From NCBI GenBank assembly GCA_022450705.1, contig JAKUPP010000004.1, positions 1 to 49,135 of the forward strand: DNA of 49,135 nucleotides, read 5' to 3'. Shown here in pieces: positions 18,926 through 30,810 of the stretch. The notes beneath the pieces were generated by a model, which searched no databases, was not told where the DNA came from, and was given only the letters and a program-made list of their open reading frames with translations. The stretch is from Alphaproteobacteria bacterium. GTDB lineage: Bacteria > Pseudomonadota > Alphaproteobacteria > GCA-002720895. Positions within the stretch are counted from its first letter, which is position 1, and every line of letters begins with the position of its first letter. Both the position numbers and the translations under genes were made by a program.

Positions 18926-20335
18926 CTATAACAAATAAATAGAGCCTAGTCCTAAAAATGTAAAAAAACCAAATATATCAGTTATTGTTGTTAATACTAC
19001 GGTAGATGCTATTGCAGGGTCAATACCTGTTTTATCTAAAATTAAAGGAATTAAGATACCTGATAAACATGCAATAATTAAATTAAGTATCATTGCTGCA
19101 GCTATAACAAAACCTAATAAAGGCATCTGAAACCAATAAGATGCAATTGTTCCAATTATTACGGCAAATATTAATCCGTTAATTGCTCCTACAGCAAATT
19201 CTTTACCTATAACACGTAAAGCATTTGCTCGTGTTATTTCTCTTAAAGCTAAAGCTCTAACCGCTACTGTTAATGTTTGAGTTCCAGCATTTCCACCCAT
19301 CGATGCAACTATAGGCATTAGTATAGCAAGAGCTACAACTTGTTTTAAAGATGTTTCAAAAATACCAATTACAAATGATGCGGCTATTGCTGTAAACAAG
19401 TTTATTAGTAACCAGCCAAATCTAGATTTTATTGTTTGAAGAACTGCGCTATAAGTATCTCCTGATTGAACTCCGCTTAACCTTAACAAATCTTCCTCTG
19501 CCTCTTCTTCAATAATATCAATAATATCATCATGATTAATTTGTCCGACAATTTTACCTGACTTATCTGTAACTGGGGCAGATATCAAATTATTTTGTTT
19601 AAATCCAAGTGCAATTTCTTCTTGGTCAGTGTCTATAGGAATAGTTTTAAATTGTGTATTCATAATATCTTTTACAATAGTGTTGCTGCTAGATCTTACT
19701 ATTGTATTTAAATTTAATGTTCCTATTGGTTTTCTTTTACTATCTAAAATATAAACCTCATATATATCATCGGGCAATAATTCCTTTTTTTGACGCAAAA
19801 ATTTTAATGTTTTTCCTATTGTCCATGAAGCAGAAACAGAGACTACGTTAGTAGACATGATACGACCAGCTGTATCTTCTGGAAACTTTAATCCTTTTTT
19901 TACTAGTTCTCTTTGACTTTTTTTTGGAAGTAATTTTAAATACTGTCCTCTTTTATCTTGATCTAACTCTTCTAAAACAACAATTAAATCATCTGTATCT
20001 AATTTTGAAACAACATCTAAAAATGTATGTTCTCCAACAACAGAAATTATTTCATTTCTTATTTCCTTATCTAATTCTAAAATTATCTCAGGTTCAATAG
20101 AAGAACCTAGAAAAAATATTAATTTCTTTCTATCACCTGCATCTAGTTGTTCAATTATATTTGCAATTTCACCAGAGCTTAAATCAGATAAAAAACTTTG
20201 TGTTTTATCAATTAACCCTAAGTTTATTGAATCCATTAAAGCATTAATGAATTTTGGAGGAACTGGAGCAATCTCTTTTTTTAATTTCTCGTAATCAGTC
20301 CTCTTGTTAAATATTTTTGTTAAAGATTTTAGCAT
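18926..20335 (-). CDS. mgtE: Magnesium transporter MgtE
   Basis: MgtE N domain, tandem CBS region, TM segment MPIVASMGGNAGTQTLTVAVRALA. Confidence 0.93.
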   Translation of the reverse strand: MLKSLTKIFNKRTDYEKLKKEIAPVPPKFINALMDSINLGLIDKTQSFLSDLSSGEIANIIEQLDAGDRKKLIFFLGSSIEPEIILELDKEIRNEIISVVGEHTFLDVVSKLDTDDLIVVLEELDQDKRGQYLKLLPKKSQRELVKKGLKFPEDTAGRIMSTNVVSVSASWTIGKTLKFLRQKKELLPDDIYEVYILDSKRKPIGTLNLNTIVRSSSNTIVKDIMNTQFKTIPIDTDQEEIALGFKQNNLISAPVTDKSGKIVGQINHDDIIDIIEEEAEEDLLRLSGVQSGDTYSAVLQTIKSRFGWLLINLFTAIAASFVIGIFETSLKQVVALAILMPIVASMGGNAGTQTLTVAVRALALREITRANALRVIGKEFAVGAINGLIFAVIIGTIASYWFQMPLLGFVIAAAMILNLIIACLSGILIPLILDKTGIDPAIASTVVLTTITDIFGFFTFLGLGSIYLL

Positions 20336-20401
20336 TTTTAAATATTTAGAAAATTATTCATAGATATTGCTGTTAAATTGTTGTTTTTCAATGAAAAACT
20401 T

Positions 20402-20488
20402 TGGTGCGGCCGAGAAGACTTGAACTTCCACAGGATTACTCCCACAGCGCCCTCAACGCTGCGCGTCTACCAATTCCGCCACGGCCGC
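20402..20488 (-). tRNA. tRNA-Leu (GAG)
   Basis: Acceptor GCGGCCG/CGGCCGC, anticodon stem CAGCG-TTGAGGG-CGCTG, long variable arm, TTCAAGT T-loop, encoded CCA. Confidence 0.93.
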
Positions 20489-20547
20489 ATTTTTTATTAA
20501 AAAAAAATAACGTAATTTTTAAGATTGTTTAGAAGATAAAGATAAAT

Positions 20548-20856
20548 TTATATGGTTTCAAGAATTTTTATTCCTTTTATATTATTTTTCATTTCAGTAA
20601 AATCATCTATATAATCCACTGTTATATCGTCAACTTCCGCTAACGGAGGCCCTTTTTTACATTTTTTTATCATTTCATTTAGATTTTTTTCTAGACCCGA
20701 AATTTCAGCCTCAACTTTATTGCTATTTCTATTTCTGACCCATCCTTTTAATTTTTTCTTTTCACCTTCACTTTGAAACCACCAGCGATATGAGACACCT
20801 TGAACTCTTCCCGAAATATAAATATGTACAATTTTTATAGGATTATTATTCATCAA
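20548..20856 (-). CDS. acyP: Acylphosphatase
   Basis: ISGRVQGVSYRWW motif; acylphosphatase length and GWVRNRNSNKVEAEISG. Confidence 0.9.
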   Translation of the reverse strand: MMNNNPIKIVHIYISGRVQGVSYRWWFQSEGEKKKLKGWVRNRNSNKVEAEISGLEKNLNEMIKKCKKGPPLAEVDDITVDYIDDFTEMKNNIKGIKILETI

Positions 20857-22822
20857 ATTCTATGAGCACTTGGTCAACTTCAACAGCGTCATTAGGTTTT
20901 ACGTTTATTTTTTTTATTTTTGTATCTTTATCAGCTGTTATTAAATTTTCCATCTTCATTGCTTCAAGTATTAATAAATTTTCTCCAGACTTTATTTTTT
21001 GTCCATCTTTAACATTTATAGAAACAATTTTTCCAGGCATAGGTGCTAATAAAAACTTTGATAAATCTACAACATCTTCTTCAATCATATATTTCTCAAA
21101 TTTTGCAGTATTTTTATCATAAAAAACAAAATCAAATGAATAATCTAAATATGTAATAGAAGAGTAACTTTTAAATTTATCAAATTGTAATAGATATTTT
21201 TTTTTATTTATTTGAATATCAATTAAACTGTCATTTATTTTCCATGAACTTTTCACTTTAAATGAAGAATTTTTATAAATAATCTTAACTAAACCTTTTT
21301 TTCCTTCCTTAATTTCAACGGGGTACTTTTTTTTATCTAAAATTAAAACATAAGAACTCATTTTTTTATCAAAAAAATTATGACTTTCATTTTTTAAATA
21401 CTTGTATCCAATATATGAAGCAACAGAGATAAATATTTTTTTAAAGAGCTTATTTGGTGGTTGTGGATAGTTATAACCATCTTTGTATTCTTGATCTAAA
21501 AGTCCTGTGTGTATATCTCCTTTGGAAAAATTCTCAGATTTAAAAATAGAAATTAAAAACTTAATATTATTATTAAATCCTCTTAAATAATAAGAATTTA
21601 AAGCTTTTATCATTGTGCCAATGCACTGACTTCTATTCTTTCCTTTAACAACTAATTTAGCAAGCATAGGATCATAATTAATACTTACATCTGAGCCGTT
21701 AATAATACCTGAATCTAAACGTACATTTTTTAAATCTATTGGCTCAATATACTTTTTTACCCTTCCAACAGATGGTAAAAAATTTCTAATTGGATCTTCT
21801 GAATAAATTCTTGCCTCCATTGCCCAACCATTAATTTTTACATCATTTTGTTTAATTTTTAATTTTTTTTCATCTGCAATCCTTATCATTTGCTCGACTA
21901 AATCAATATTGGTAATTTCTTCAGTTACAGGGTGCTCTACCTGTAATCTTGTATTCATTTCTAAGAAATAAAAATTATTTTTTTGGTCTACTATAAATTC
22001 AACTGTTCCTGCTGATTGGTATCCTACTGCTTTGGCTAATGCTACTGCTTGTTCTCCCATTTCCCTTCTTAGTTTTTTAGATACAACGGAACTTGGCGCT
22101 TCTTCAATAATTTTTTGATGTCTTCTTTGTATTGAACACTCTCTTTCACCTAAATGAATTACATTTCCAAACTGATCAGCTAAAATTTGTATTTCAATAT
22201 GTCTAGGTTTTTCAATATATTTTTCTATAAATACTCTAGAATCTCCAAAACTTGATTTGGCTTCACTTGAGGCTAGTTGGAATGCATCTTTTACTTCTTT
22301 TGAGTTTCTTACAATTCTCATACCTTTTCCACCGCCCCCAGCAGAAGCTTTTATCATTAATGGAAAACCAATATCTTTAGAAATATTTGACGCATGCGAG
22401 TGATCCTTAATCACATCATTAAAACCAGGTATTGTATTTACTTTTGCCTTAATTGCTAAATTTTTAGATTGAATTTTGTCGCCCATAATTTTAATAGCTT
22501 CAATATTGGGACCAATAAATTTTATTTTTTCCTTTGATAGCTTTTGAACAAATTTAGAATTTTCAGATAAAAAACCGTATCCAGGATGTATAGCATCAGA
22601 ATTTGTTTCTTTAATTGCATTAATTATTTTTTCTATTGAAAGATAGCTTTCAGATGCAGGGGCCGGACCAATTAGAATAGATTCATCTGCTTCTAAAACA
22701 TGTTTAGAATATTCATCAGCTTCAGAATATACTGCGACTGTTCTTATTCCCATTTTTTTTGCAGTTTTGATTACTCTACATGCAATCTCTCCCCTGTTTG
22801 CAATGAGTATTTTTTTAATCAT
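20846..22822 (-). CDS. pccA: Propionyl-CoA (acyl-CoA) carboxylase alpha subunit, biotin carboxylase plus BCCP
   Basis: Biotin carboxylase domain (KILIANRGEIACRVIKTA, KASAGGGGKGMR) and C-terminal biotin site EAMKMEN. Confidence 0.88.
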   Translation of the reverse strand: MIKKILIANRGEIACRVIKTAKKMGIRTVAVYSEADEYSKHVLEADESILIGPAPASESYLSIEKIINAIKETNSDAIHPGYGFLSENSKFVQKLSKEKIKFIGPNIEAIKIMGDKIQSKNLAIKAKVNTIPGFNDVIKDHSHASNISKDIGFPLMIKASAGGGGKGMRIVRNSKEVKDAFQLASSEAKSSFGDSRVFIEKYIEKPRHIEIQILADQFGNVIHLGERECSIQRRHQKIIEEAPSSVVSKKLRREMGEQAVALAKAVGYQSAGTVEFIVDQKNNFYFLEMNTRLQVEHPVTEEITNIDLVEQMIRIADEKKLKIKQNDVKINGWAMEARIYSEDPIRNFLPSVGRVKKYIEPIDLKNVRLDSGIINGSDVSINYDPMLAKLVVKGKNRSQCIGTMIKALNSYYLRGFNNNIKFLISIFKSENFSKGDIHTGLLDQEYKDGYNYPQPPNKLFKKIFISVASYIGYKYLKNESHNFFDKKMSSYVLILDKKKYPVEIKEGKKGLVKIIYKNSSFKVKSSWKINDSLIDIQINKKKYLLQFDKFKSYSSITYLDYSFDFVFYDKNTAKFEKYMIEEDVVDLSKFLLAPMPGKIVSINVKDGQKIKSGENLLILEAMKMENLITADKDTKIKKINVKPNDAVEVDQVLIEFDE

Positions 22823-22827
22823 TATAA

Positions 22828-24360
22828 TTAAAGAGGAATATTGTTATGTTTTTTTGGAGGATTTTTTAAAAATTTATTTTTTAACATTTTTAATGCTTTA
22901 CAAATTCTAGCTCTTGTTCCTGCGGGACGAATAATGTCATCTATAAAACCTCTAGAGCCAGCAATAAATGGGTTTGCAAATTTTTCTCTATATTCTTCTG
23001 TTCTTTCAGCAATTTTTTTTTTATCTTTTAAATCGCCACGAAAAATTATTTCAACTGCTCCTTTAGGACCCATAACTGCTATTTCGGCAGTAGGCCAGGC
23101 GTAATTTACATCTCCTCTTAAATGTTTAGAACTCATAACATCGTAAGCGCCTCCATATGCTTTTCTTGTAATAATAGTTATTTTGGGAACTGTTGCTTCT
23201 GTAAAAGCAAACAATAGTTTAGAGCCATGTTTTATTATTCCACCATACTCCTGTTTTGTTCCTGGTAAAAAACCAGGCACATCAACAAAAGTAATTAATG
23301 GAATATTAAAACAGTCGCAAAATCTTACAAACCTTGCTCCTTTTCTAGAAGAGTCAATATCTAAACAACCAGCTAATACTAAAGGTTGATTGGCAATAAC
23401 ACCTACAGGTTGTCCATCGATACGAGCAAAACCTGTAATAATATTTTTTGCATAGTTTTCTTGAATTTCAAAAAAATCTTCATTATCAATGATTTTATTA
23501 ATCACTTCTTTCATGTCATAGGGTTTGTTAGGATTTTTTGGTACTATTGTATTTAAAGATTCTTCATTTCGATTATCTTTATCAGTTTTTTTCATTAAAG
23601 GAGGCTTTTCTCTAAAAGATAAAGGAAAAAAATCAAACAATCTTCTAACCTCTTTTAATGCAACAATGTCATTCTTAAAAGAACCATCAGCAACACTTGA
23701 TTTTGTAGTGTGAGTTGAAGCACCTCCAAGTTCTTCATGGGTAACGCTTTCATGTGTAACAGTTTTAACTACATCAGGCCCAGTTACAAACATGTAAGAG
23801 GTTTTGTTTACCATAAAAATAAAATCTGTCATGGCTGGTGAGTAAACTGCTCCTCCTGCGCAGGGGCCCATAATAAGAGATATTTGTGGAATTACTCCAG
23901 AAGCTAAAACATTTTGTTCAAAAACTTTTGCATATGCAGCGAGTGAATCGACACCTTCTTGTATTCTTGCTCCTCCAGAATCATTTATTCCTATTACAGG
24001 TGCACCAACCTGCATTGCTTTTTTCATAATCTTTACAATTTTATTTGCATGAGCTTCTGATAAAGAGCCTCCAAAAACTGTAAAGTCTTGACTAAAAACA
24101 AAAACTTGTCTTCCGTTTATTGTTCCATGACCAGTAACCACTCCATCTCCTGGTACTTTATTTTTTGCCATACCAAAATCTGTAGACCTGTGTTCTACAA
24201 ACATATCCCACTCTTCAAATGAGTCTTTATCTAATAATATTTCAATTCTTTCCCTTGCAGTTAATTTTCCTTTTTCATGTTGGGCATCTATACGTTTTTT
24301 TCCACCACCCTTTTGAGCCTTTTTTCTTTTTTCTTCTAATAACTTGATTATGTCTTTCAT
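22828..24360 (-). CDS. pccB: Propionyl-CoA carboxylase beta subunit
   Basis: [60 protein letters not shown]. Confidence 0.9.
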   Translation of the reverse strand: MKDIIKLLEEKRKKAQKGGGKKRIDAQHEKGKLTARERIEILLDKDSFEEWDMFVEHRSTDFGMAKNKVPGDGVVTGHGTINGRQVFVFSQDFTVFGGSLSEAHANKIVKIMKKAMQVGAPVIGINDSGGARIQEGVDSLAAYAKVFEQNVLASGVIPQISLIMGPCAGGAVYSPAMTDFIFMVNKTSYMFVTGPDVVKTVTHESVTHEELGGASTHTTKSSVADGSFKNDIVALKEVRRLFDFFPLSFREKPPLMKKTDKDNRNEESLNTIVPKNPNKPYDMKEVINKIIDNEDFFEIQENYAKNIITGFARIDGQPVGVIANQPLVLAGCLDIDSSRKGARFVRFCDCFNIPLITFVDVPGFLPGTKQEYGGIIKHGSKLLFAFTEATVPKITIITRKAYGGAYDVMSSKHLRGDVNYAWPTAEIAVMGPKGAVEIIFRGDLKDKKKIAERTEEYREKFANPFIAGSRGFIDDIIRPAGTRARICKALKMLKNKFLKNPPKKHNNIPL

Positions 24361-24489
24361 AAGATAATAAAATAAAGAGTTTACTTAAGTATGTTTACAA
24401 ACAATTCTACTAATTTTTTATTTTTTTTCACCTTTTAATCCACGTGCGTATTAATACAAGTGAAATATATAAATTAAAATAAAATTAAT

Positions 24490-24672
24490 TTATTGTTTTT
24501 TTGGATTTGGAAGCTTGGCTTCTTTGAACAAAACATGTTTTTTAGCTATTGGGTCAAATTTTTTAACTTCTAATTTAGATTTTTTTTCTCCTTTTGTACC
24601 TCTTTTAACAATATATGAGTAACCAGTCCCTGCTGTACTTAATAATCTTTTAACTTCAAATGTTCTTGCCAT
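24490..24672 (-). CDS. rpmG: 50S ribosomal protein L33
   Basis: 60 aa; STAGTGYSYIVKR...KLEVKKFDPIAKKHVLFKEAKL. Confidence 0.88.
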   Translation of the reverse strand: MARTFEVKRLLSTAGTGYSYIVKRGTKGEKKSKLEVKKFDPIAKKHVLFKEAKLPNPKKQ

Positions 24673-25221
24673 TTATTTATCCTTTTTTTCTTCTAACTTT
24701 TTTGCAATTTCTTGATTTTCTTTCAATTCTTTTTCCGGTACATTTTCTTTAGCTGTTTGCTCGGTAGTTTCTTTAGGTGTATCAGCAATTTTTTCATCAG
24801 GTTTATTTTCATCAACTTCTTTCTTTTTTTGTACTGGACCTGAATCTAATCCTTTTGCTTTTTCATCTCTATCAACCAATTCTATCACTGCTAATGGTGC
24901 CATATCTCCATATCTAAAGCCGTTCTTAAGTATACGAATATAACCGCCTTTTCTAGTCTCATATCTTTTAGCTATGTTTGAAAAAAGTTTATCAGTAATT
25001 TTTTTATTTTTTAATATTGAATAAGCTTTTTTTTTGGATGCTAAGCTACCATTCTTTGCAAGAGTAATTATTTTTTCTACAAAAGGTCTCAAATTTTTTG
25101 CTTTGGGTAAAGTTGTGTTTATTTGTTCATGTTTAATCAAAGCCACTGCCATATTATTAAGCAAAGCTTTTCTGTGAGATGTGGTTCTATTAAGTTTATA
25201 TTTTAAAACTCTATGTCTCAT
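24673..25221 (-). CDS. rplQ: 50S ribosomal protein L17 with acidic/Lys-rich C-terminal extension
   Basis: [25 protein letters not shown] start; position after rpoA. Confidence 0.95.
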   Translation of the reverse strand: MRHRVLKYKLNRTTSHRKALLNNMAVALIKHEQINTTLPKAKNLRPFVEKIITLAKNGSLASKKKAYSILKNKKITDKLFSNIAKRYETRKGGYIRILKNGFRYGDMAPLAVIELVDRDEKAKGLDSGPVQKKKEVDENKPDEKIADTPKETTEQTAKENVPEKELKENQEIAKKLEEKKDK

Positions 25222-25225
25222 TACT

Positions 25226-26290
25226 TTACAAATTATCGTCTAGATTTTTAGATAACTCCTCAATATTTTCTGGTGGCCAATCGCTGATATCCATTCCAAG
25301 ATTTAAACCCATTTGCATTAAAACTTCTCTTATTTCATTTAGTGATTTTCTACCAAAATTCGGCGTTCTTAGCATATCGTTCTCAGATTTTTGAACTAGA
25401 TCACCAATATAAACAATATTATCATTTCTTAAACAGTTTGCAGATCTGACTGATAGTTCAAGTTCGTCGACTTTACGTAGAAGATTTCTATTAAATTTAA
25501 TTTCAGACTCTTCTTCTTTAGATTTGTCATCGATTTCTGGCTCTTCAAAATTAATAAAATACTGCAATTGTTCTTGTAAGATTCTAGCAGACATTGCTAT
25601 TGCATCATCTGGTTCCATGGAGCCATTGGTCTCTACATTTAAAGTGAGTTTGTCGTAATCGGTTACTTGCCCAACTCTAGAATTCTCAATATTATATGAG
25701 ACTTTCTTTACAGGAGAAAAAATAGAGTCAACAAGTATAAGTCCTATTTGTTTATCTTCTTTTTTTTGTAGTTCAGCTGCGACATATCCTTTACCATTTT
25801 GTACAGTTAATTCTAGATTTATTTTTGCGGACTTATCAAGATGACACAAAATCAAATCTGGATTTATAATTTCAATATCACTTCCTGCTTCAATGTCTGA
25901 TGCTTTAACCTCTCCTGGACCAGAAGCTTTTAATGACATTTTTTTTGGCTGATCGCTATTTAATTTTAAGGCTAATGACTTAATATTTAAAATAAATTCA
26001 GTAACATCTTCGATCATTCCTGGAATAGAAGAAAATTCATGCAAAACTCCATCTATTTGTATAGATGTAACTGCGGCTCCTTGAAGAGAAGATAATAAAA
26101 TTCTTCTTAAAGCATTTCCAATTGTTAACCCAAAACCTCTTTCCAAAGGTTCTATAGAAACTGATCCATAAGTTTTTTTATCTTTTTTATCTACATCTAT
26201 TTTTGTAGGCTTTATTAATTCTGTCCAATTTTTATATGCAAATGGCTCTGGTTTTTTTAAATTTTCATTATTTTCTTCTTTTTTATTCAT
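25226..26290 (-). CDS. rpoA: RNA polymerase alpha subunit
   Basis: [23 protein letters not shown] and alpha-[17 protein letters not shown]. Confidence 0.97.
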   Translation of the reverse strand: MNKKEENNENLKKPEPFAYKNWTELIKPTKIDVDKKDKKTYGSVSIEPLERGFGLTIGNALRRILLSSLQGAAVTSIQIDGVLHEFSSIPGMIEDVTEFILNIKSLALKLNSDQPKKMSLKASGPGEVKASDIEAGSDIEIINPDLILCHLDKSAKINLELTVQNGKGYVAAELQKKEDKQIGLILVDSIFSPVKKVSYNIENSRVGQVTDYDKLTLNVETNGSMEPDDAIAMSARILQEQLQYFINFEEPEIDDKSKEEESEIKFNRNLLRKVDELELSVRSANCLRNDNIVYIGDLVQKSENDMLRTPNFGRKSLNEIREVLMQMGLNLGMDISDWPPENIEELSKNLDDNL

Positions 26291-26324
26291 ATTTATCCTT
26301 TTTTACCTTTCATTATTTATAAAA

Positions 26325-26792
26325 TTAAACTCTTCTTCTTTTTGGAGGTCTACAACCATTATGCGGCAATGGTGTAACGTCCTTTATAGAGGTTATTGTA
26401 AATCCAACAGCTTGCAACGCTCTTAACGCAGATTCTCTTCCAGCTCCAGGACCTTTAATATATATATCTAAAGTTTTAACACCGTGAAACTTAGCTTTTT
26501 CACCAGCATCTGATGCTGCAATTTGTGCAGCATATGGAGTTGATTTTCTAGAACCTTTAAAACCTTTTACGCCAGATGAAGACCATGATAGCGTATTACC
26601 TTTAACATCAGTTATGTTAATAACTGTATTATTAAAAGTAGCGTTAACATGGGCTATGGCATTAGGAATACTTTTTCTTACTTTCTTTTTAAGAAATCTT
26701 TTTTTTGGCTTTGCTTTTTCCTTATCTTCTTGCTTTTCTTCTACTTTTTCGTTTTCTTTTGTTTTTAATTTTTCTTTTTTTTCATCAATCAT
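26325..26792 (-). CDS. rpsK: 30S ribosomal protein S11 with Lys/Glu-rich N-terminal extension
   Basis: [19 protein letters not shown]...[10 protein letters not shown]. Confidence 0.95.
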   Translation of the reverse strand: MIDEKKEKLKTKENEKVEEKQEDKEKAKPKKRFLKKKVRKSIPNAIAHVNATFNNTVINITDVKGNTLSWSSSGVKGFKGSRKSTPYAAQIAASDAGEKAKFHGVKTLDIYIKGPGAGRESALRALQAVGFTITSIKDVTPLPHNGCRPPKRRRV

Positions 26793-26798
26793 ATAAAA

Positions 26799-27176
26799 TT
26801 AAGCAACTGCTTTCTTTTTATTAGCAATCGCTACTCCTTTTCCTTTACGGGTTCTGGCATTAGTATGAGTTCTTTGGCCTCTAACTGGAAGTTTCTTTCT
26901 ATGTCTGAGTCCTCTGTAAGTTCCTAAATCAGTTAGTCTTTTGATATTTAATGAGACTTCGCTTCTAAGATCACCTTCTACCTTAAATTTACCTTCTATA
27001 TATTCTCTAATTTTTAAAACTTCTTCATCTGTTAATTTGTTTACTCTTTTATCATCAGAAATACCAATATCTTTACATATTTTGTTAGCTATTGTTGGTC
27101 CTATTCCAAATATATATGTTAAAGCAACTTTAACACGTTTGTTAGTAGGTAAATTTACACCAGAAATTCTCGCCAA
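26799..27176 (-). CDS. rpsM: 30S ribosomal protein S13
   Basis: [15 protein letters not shown]...[26 protein letters not shown]. Confidence 0.97.
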   Translation of the reverse strand: MARISGVNLPTNKRVKVALTYIFGIGPTIANKICKDIGISDDKRVNKLTDEEVLKIREYIEGKFKVEGDLRSEVSLNIKRLTDLGTYRGLRHRKKLPVRGQRTHTNARTRKGKGVAIANKKKAVA

Positions 27177-27254
27177 TTGAATACCTTAAAAAATAAAACG
27201 AATTATACTAATTAATGATTTTAAGTCAATAAAAACTAACATTATATAAATTTA

Positions 27255-27824
27255 CTAAATTTCATCTATAGATTTAGACATGTCATTACTTACACTTTCA
27301 ATAGCTTGCATGCCATCTAATGTTTTTAAAATATTGTTTTTTTTATATAAATCTATTAAAGGAGTAGTTTCTTTTAAATATACGTCTAATCTTGATTTTA
27401 GAACATCAACGTTATCATCGTCTCTATTTTCTTCTGATTGTCTTTTTTGAATTCTTTTTATTATTTCTTCTTCATCTATTAAAATATGAATAACACAATC
27501 AATTTTTTGTTTCTTTTTTTTTAATAATTCTTCAAATCCGCGTGCTTGATCTACATTTCTAGGAAAACCATCAAATAATATTCCTTTATTTCTTGATAAT
27601 TCTTCTGAAAGAATTTTTTCAACAATTTTAATTATTATTTCATCTCCAACTAACTTTCCCGCATTAATAATACTTTCAATTTTTTGACCTATTTCTGATT
27701 TCTTTTTTATTTCATCTCTTAAAATATCACCGGTTGAAAAATGAAAGAGTTCTTTTGATTTGCAAAGTATATTTGCCTGTGTGCCTTTGCCTGCTCCTGG
27801 CGGTCCTAGGAGAACAACGATCAT
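27255..27824 (-). CDS. adk: Adenylate kinase
   Basis: LLGPPGAGKGTQA, FDGFPRNVDQA. Confidence 0.95.
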   Translation of the reverse strand: MIVVLLGPPGAGKGTQANILCKSKELFHFSTGDILRDEIKKKSEIGQKIESIINAGKLVGDEIIIKIVEKILSEELSRNKGILFDGFPRNVDQARGFEELLKKKKQKIDCVIHILIDEEEIIKRIQKRQSEENRDDDNVDVLKSRLDVYLKETTPLIDLYKKNNILKTLDGMQAIESVSNDMSKSIDEI

Positions 27825-29164
27825 TATAATCCGCCTTTAAAATCGGTTTTTTTTAATAAATCTTGATACTGATGAGCAAATAAATGTGATTGAATTTGGC
27901 CTATTGTATCCATCATTACTACAACCACAATTAGTAAACTTGTTCCTCCAAAATAAAAAGGTACAGAGAATTTAGATATTAATATTTCAGGAATTATACA
28001 AACAGTACCCAAATATAATGCTCCTACAAGAGTCAATCTTGTTAAAACATAATCAAAATATTGTGCTGTATTTTCTCCTGGTCTTATTCCAGGAACAAAA
28101 CCTCCGTTCTTTTTTAAATTATCCGCTGTTTCTTGAGGATTAAAAACAATAGATGTATAAAAAAAACAAAAGAAAACTATTAATGAAAAATATAAGATTA
28201 AATATATTGGTTTTCCATGACCAAGATAGGTGCTCAAAAAATTAATAAATCCTGGACCTTTACCTCCTGATAATCCACTTAAAGTTAATGGTAAAAGTAA
28301 AACCGAAGAAGCAAAAATTGCAGGAATTACTCCGGACATATTTAACTTAAGTGGCATATGGCTACCTTCACCACCATACATTTTATTTCCTATCTGCCTT
28401 TTTGGATACTGAACAAATATTCTTCTTTGAGCCCTTTCCATAAAAACTATAAATATAAATATTAGTACTATAAAAAAAATTAATGCTATTACAAAAAATG
28501 GAGATAGTGCTCCAGTTCTAACTAATTCAGCTGTTCCAGCAATAGCAGACGGTAGATTTGCCACTATTCCAGCAAATATTATTAAAGATATACCATTACC
28601 AATTCCGCGTTGAGTTATTTGTTCACCTAACCACAATAAAAAAATTGTGCCTCCAATAATAGTAATTACTGTGCTAAGTCTAAAAAAAAGTCCAGGGTCG
28701 ATAACAGCTGATCCAGATCCTCCTCCCATACTCTCAAGTCCTATTGATAAACCATATCCTTGAAAAGTTGCTAATAATACTGTTCCATATCTAGTATATT
28801 GATTTATTTTTTGTCTTCCTAATTCCCCACCTTCTTTTTTTAACTGAGAAAGTGTAGGATTTAAATGAGTTAATAACGACATTATAATTGACGCTGAAAT
28901 ATATGGCATAACACCAAGTGCAAATATACTCATCCTTTGAACTGCACCACCCACAAACATATCAAACATACCTAGTAAGCCACTGGAGTTTTGGGCAAAA
29001 ATTTCTTGAAATATATCAGAATTAATACCTGGAATTGGTATAAAAGTACCTAATCTATAAACTACTAAAGCAAATAAAACAAATACAATTTTTTTTTGAA
29101 GATCTTTTGCCTTGCTAAAAGCACCCATATTGGCTTGAGCGTTTGTATGGTCAGTAGAAGACAT
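27824..29164 (-). CDS. secY: Preprotein translocase subunit SecY
   Basis: PIPGINSDIFQEIF, SQLKKEGGELGRQKINQYTRYGTV, GIRPGENTAQYFDYVLTRLT. Confidence 0.97.
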   Translation of the reverse strand: MSSTDHTNAQANMGAFSKAKDLQKKIVFVLFALVVYRLGTFIPIPGINSDIFQEIFAQNSSGLLGMFDMFVGGAVQRMSIFALGVMPYISASIIMSLLTHLNPTLSQLKKEGGELGRQKINQYTRYGTVLLATFQGYGLSIGLESMGGGSGSAVIDPGLFFRLSTVITIIGGTIFLLWLGEQITQRGIGNGISLIIFAGIVANLPSAIAGTAELVRTGALSPFFVIALIFFIVLIFIFIVFMERAQRRIFVQYPKRQIGNKMYGGEGSHMPLKLNMSGVIPAIFASSVLLLPLTLSGLSGGKGPGFINFLSTYLGHGKPIYLILYFSLIVFFCFFYTSIVFNPQETADNLKKNGGFVPGIRPGENTAQYFDYVLTRLTLVGALYLGTVCIIPEILISKFSVPFYFGGTSLLIVVVVMMDTIGQIQSHLFAHQYQDLLKKTDFKGGL

Positions 29165-29167
29165 TTT

Positions 29168-29707
29168 TTATTTTTCTATATTATCTTTATTTAGTTCTTT
29201 TTTAATAGGATCTTTTTTTAAATTCTTATCTTTTTTTAAGATATTAGTAGAGACCTTAATGATATTAATTTTTCCACCAATTTTTTCTATTTTTATAATT
29301 GCATTTTTACTTGCTTTATTTGCTTGAATATTAACCTTAGATTTAATATCACCTTTTCCTAAAATCTTTATACCGCTTAACTTTTTTTTTATTATTTTCT
29401 TTTTTAATAACAATTCTTCTGTAATTTCATCTTTAATATCCAATTTCTTTTTATCTATTAAGCTTTGTATTTCTAATAAATTAAAAGAATTAAATTCTTT
29501 TTTAAAATAATTTTTAAATCCTCTTTTTGGTAATCGTCTATACAAAGGCATTTGTCCGCCTTCAAAACCTTGGAGGGACACGCCTGATCTTGATTTCTGA
29601 CCTTTATGACCTCTTCCTGAAGTTTTTCCAGTTCCAGAACCAATACCTCTACCTAATCTTTTTCTGGATATTTTTTTTTTTCTCAAATTAATTAAAGTAT
29701 TAAGCAT
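29168..29707 (-). CDS. rplO: 50S ribosomal protein L15
   Basis: RLGRGIGSGTGKTSGRGHKGQKSRSG, FEGGQMPLYRRLPKRGF. Confidence 0.95.
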   Translation of the reverse strand: MLNTLINLRKKKISRKRLGRGIGSGTGKTSGRGHKGQKSRSGVSLQGFEGGQMPLYRRLPKRGFKNYFKKEFNSFNLLEIQSLIDKKKLDIKDEITEELLLKKKIIKKKLSGIKILGKGDIKSKVNIQANKASKNAIIKIEKIGGKINIIKVSTNILKKDKNLKKDPIKKELNKDNIEK

Positions 29708-29712
29708 TGTTC

Positions 29713-29913
29713 TTAACTATTCTCAATTTTTACTAAATGATTTACTTTTTTAAGTAAGCCTTTAGTAGATTTATTTATAACAATTGTTCTAGATGCTCCA
29801 ATTTTTTTTAAACCTAATGAAATTAAATGTTTTTCTTGGATTTTATCTCTTCCAATAGTACTTTTAATTTTTGTAACCTTAAAGGTTTTATTTGTTATCG
29901 TTTCTTTTTTCAT
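29713..29913 (-). CDS. rpmD: 50S ribosomal protein L30
   Basis: [27 protein letters not shown], between rplO and rpsE. Confidence 0.92.
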   Translation of the reverse strand: MKKETITNKTFKVTKIKSTIGRDKIQEKHLISLGLKKIGASRTIVINKSTKGLLKKVNHLVKIENS

Positions 29914-30445
29914 TTGATTTCTTTTTAAAATATAAATCGGTTACTTGCTTACCACGTCTCTCAGCAATTTTTTTTATGTCGTCTAATCTGCCTAATGCAT
30001 CAAAAGTTGCTCGAACCATATTATGTGGATTAGTTGTTCCAATTGACTTGGCGACAACATCATGTACTCCTAATGCTTCAAAAACTGACCTTATAGGTCC
30101 GCCGGCTATAATACCTGTTCCTGGAGGGGCTGATCTAAGTAAAACTTTTCCAGATCCATGCCTCCCTAGTACATCATAAAAGAAAGTTCTGTTCTTTTTT
30201 AAAGGAAAATATTTCATGTTTCTTTTTGCTTTATCAGTTGCCTTTTTTATTGACTCGGGGAACTCTTTTGCCTTACCATTTCCAAAACCTGCTTTCCCTT
30301 TTCCATTTCCTACAACAACCAAAGCAGCTGTTCCAAATCTTCTACCGCCTTTAACAACTTTAGAAACTCTATTTACATAAACAACTTTTTCTATTAAATT
30401 CTCATCGTTATTATTTCTTTGGTTTTTTCTTACATCAACTTCCAT
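29888..30445 (-). CDS. rpsE: 30S ribosomal protein S5
   Basis: [42 protein letters not shown]. Confidence 0.96.
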   Translation of the reverse strand: MEVDVRKNQRNNNDENLIEKVVYVNRVSKVVKGGRRFGTAALVVVGNGKGKAGFGNGKAKEFPESIKKATDKAKRNMKYFPLKKNRTFFYDVLGRHGSGKVLLRSAPPGTGIIAGGPIRSVFEALGVHDVVAKSIGTTNPHNMVRATFDALGRLDDIKKIAERRGKQVTDLYFKKKSNEKRNDNK

Positions 30446-30447
30446 AA

Positions 30448-30807
30448 TTAAAAATCCAATCCTGCTTTTCTTGCACTATCTGCTAACGCTTTAATTCTTC
30501 CATGGTAAAGATATTTACCTCTATCAAAAATTACTTTTTTAATTCCTTTTTCCATTGCTTTTTCTGCTAAAATTTTTCCAATTTCAGTTGCAGCTTCTTT
30601 ATTTCCTGTATTTTTAAACTTTGATTTAATCTTTTTATCTAATGTTGATGATGAAAGCAATGTTTTTCCTTTATTATCATCTATTATTTGAGCATAAATG
30701 TTTTTTGAAGATCTAAATACTGATAATCTATAACGACCATTAGCGCTTTTTTTTATTTTTTCTCTCGTACGTGTTTGTCTCAAAATATTTTTATCCATAA
30801 TATTCAT
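30448..30807 (-). CDS. rplR: 50S ribosomal protein L18
   Basis: [44 protein letters not shown]. Confidence 0.96.
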   Translation of the reverse strand: MNIMDKNILRQTRTREKIKKSANGRYRLSVFRSSKNIYAQIIDDNKGKTLLSSSTLDKKIKSKFKNTGNKEAATEIGKILAEKAMEKGIKKVIFDRGKYLYHGRIKALADSARKAGLDF

Positions 30808-30810
30808 TTA

